A stretch of 64,000 nt of DNA from Hymenolepis diminuta (Eukaryota; Platyhelminthes; Cestoda; Cyclophyllidea; Hymenolepididae): assembly GCA_900708905.1 (NCBI GenBank), contig CAADRB010000005.1:735846-799845 (forward strand), in the 5' to 3' direction. How positions within the stretch are numbered: the first letter of the stretch is position 1; every line of letters starts with the position of its first letter. Of this stretch, positions 63,201 through 64,000 are shown piece by piece. Under the pieces are notes generated by a model. The model was given only the letters and a program-made list of their open reading frames with translations, ran no database searches and had not been told where the DNA came from. A program made the position numbers and the translations under genes.

Positions 63201-64000
63201 TATCTATTCACCCGCATTCAGTTTGTATTTAATTCTGCTAATTTTGCAGGAATTAAATCACAATTTAACATAGTTGTAAAACCGATTGCAACTAACGTAA
63301 TGGAGAACAAATATGCAGTTGCATCTAAATCAGTTTGACAAGACGTATGTAACAACTAAAGAGAGGAGTTATTGATTTTTTTCTCAGGCAGCTGGGAAAT
63401 CGATCGTAACGAACGATTTGCTGTACATAATTGTAGCTATTTTTTCATGGCGCAATAATTTAGGCTCACAGCAGCGAATTATGGCCCGTTGCTTATCATC
63501 TCATCGCAAGTTAATGACATTATAATCTTGTTACGTGCCAACACGCTATCTCCCACAGCTTCAGAGAGGATTGAATTTTTAGTAGTTGTTTAATCACTAA
63601 AATGAAAGCTTTAAATTAAGGTAAAAAGGGTGCGAAATTAAAAACTATGATTTCCCCGTGGAGTCATAGGATAATAGAGCAGACAAAAGTCCCCCAAGGG
63701 ATGGTTAAAAAATGACGTAATGAGGTAGAGGGAGGCTATATTTGGGTTGTACAAGCAAGCAATTTTTTGCGCAACCCCTACTGTTCTAAATATCAGCTGG
63801 GAGTCCAAATACTGGTTCAATCACGAATTAGTCTTCTTGGCTGTTAATGCACCCTGAAAGTAAGCCTTGAACGCGCGAGAAATTCATTAATAATTTCCAT
63901 GCTTTAGATCCAGAAGCTTATGTAGATCAATAAAACTGCATAGCATTATGAAGAAATGAAGAGGAACCAAGTGAACCGTTACTAGTTTTATGCTGCAATG

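Larger units (their letters stand above)
57900..64000. other. Right-end intergenic region, no gene seen
   Basis: AT-rich, with frames under about 100 codons and no domain. An 82-codon plus frame at 58650-58898, starting at an ATG in good context, lies in CA/TG-rich sequence and is probably chance. Notable sites are the hairpin at 60238-60296 and the inverted motifs at 60000-60052. A 2-base N gap is at 62079. Confidence 0.4.

Noticed and set aside
1..64000. Functional tRNA, rRNA or CRISPR loci
   Set aside because: None seen; all tRNA-like signals belong to SINE heads, and no regularly spaced direct repeats occur.

Overview
The window is eukaryotic, AT-rich nuclear DNA (roughly one third G+C by eye) with GT-AG introns, low gene density and many dispersed tRNA-derived repeats. 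Three things point to a parasitic flatworm: the base composition, a 37-bp micro-intron, and a gene spacing that would suit spliced-leader trans-splicing. A tapeworm of the low-GC hymenolepidid type is my best guess. That assignment is inference; no diagnostic marker gene is present.

Left end (1-2.7 kb, minus strand). A two-exon gene for a neugrin/Rrg9-like mitochondrial protein (2650-1567) ends with its own poly(A) signal. About 90 bp further on, a second set of well-spliced minus-strand exons begins (1457-172) and leaves the window at the left. The spacing suggests a two-gene operon, although the downstream protein is not recognised.

Accessory region (5-13 kb). Four related short reading frames encode a small single-pass membrane protein with a charged tail. 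Two are intact (5233-5646 and 8210-8593, plus strand). One is frameshifted (10807-11017, plus). One is inverted and lacks a start codon (about 12503-12792, minus). A probable 520-bp solo LTR with a 4-bp target duplication lies between the last two.

Gene desert (about 13-35 kb). I can support no complete gene here. It holds an assembly gap (24452-24547), SINE copies, a decayed reading frame near 22 kb, several G+C-rich islands that look like old transposon pieces, perfect palindromes and hairpins, and stretches dense in homeodomain-type TAAT/ATTA motifs.

Right half (35.2-57.5 kb, minus strand). One large gene of 12 coding exons encodes a KDM3/JMJD1-family JmjC histone H3K9 demethylase of about 1785 residues. 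All exon phases join and the summed coding length is a multiple of three. The first histidine of the expected HxD iron-binding pair is an arginine, so the enzyme may be inactive. Its introns are full of SINEs; intron 8 is almost wholly three head-to-tail copies. CCAAT boxes upstream of the start mark a likely promoter. From 57.9 kb to the right end I see no gene, only a microRNA-precursor-like hairpin at 60.24-60.30 kb and a cluster of short inverted motifs at 60.0 kb.
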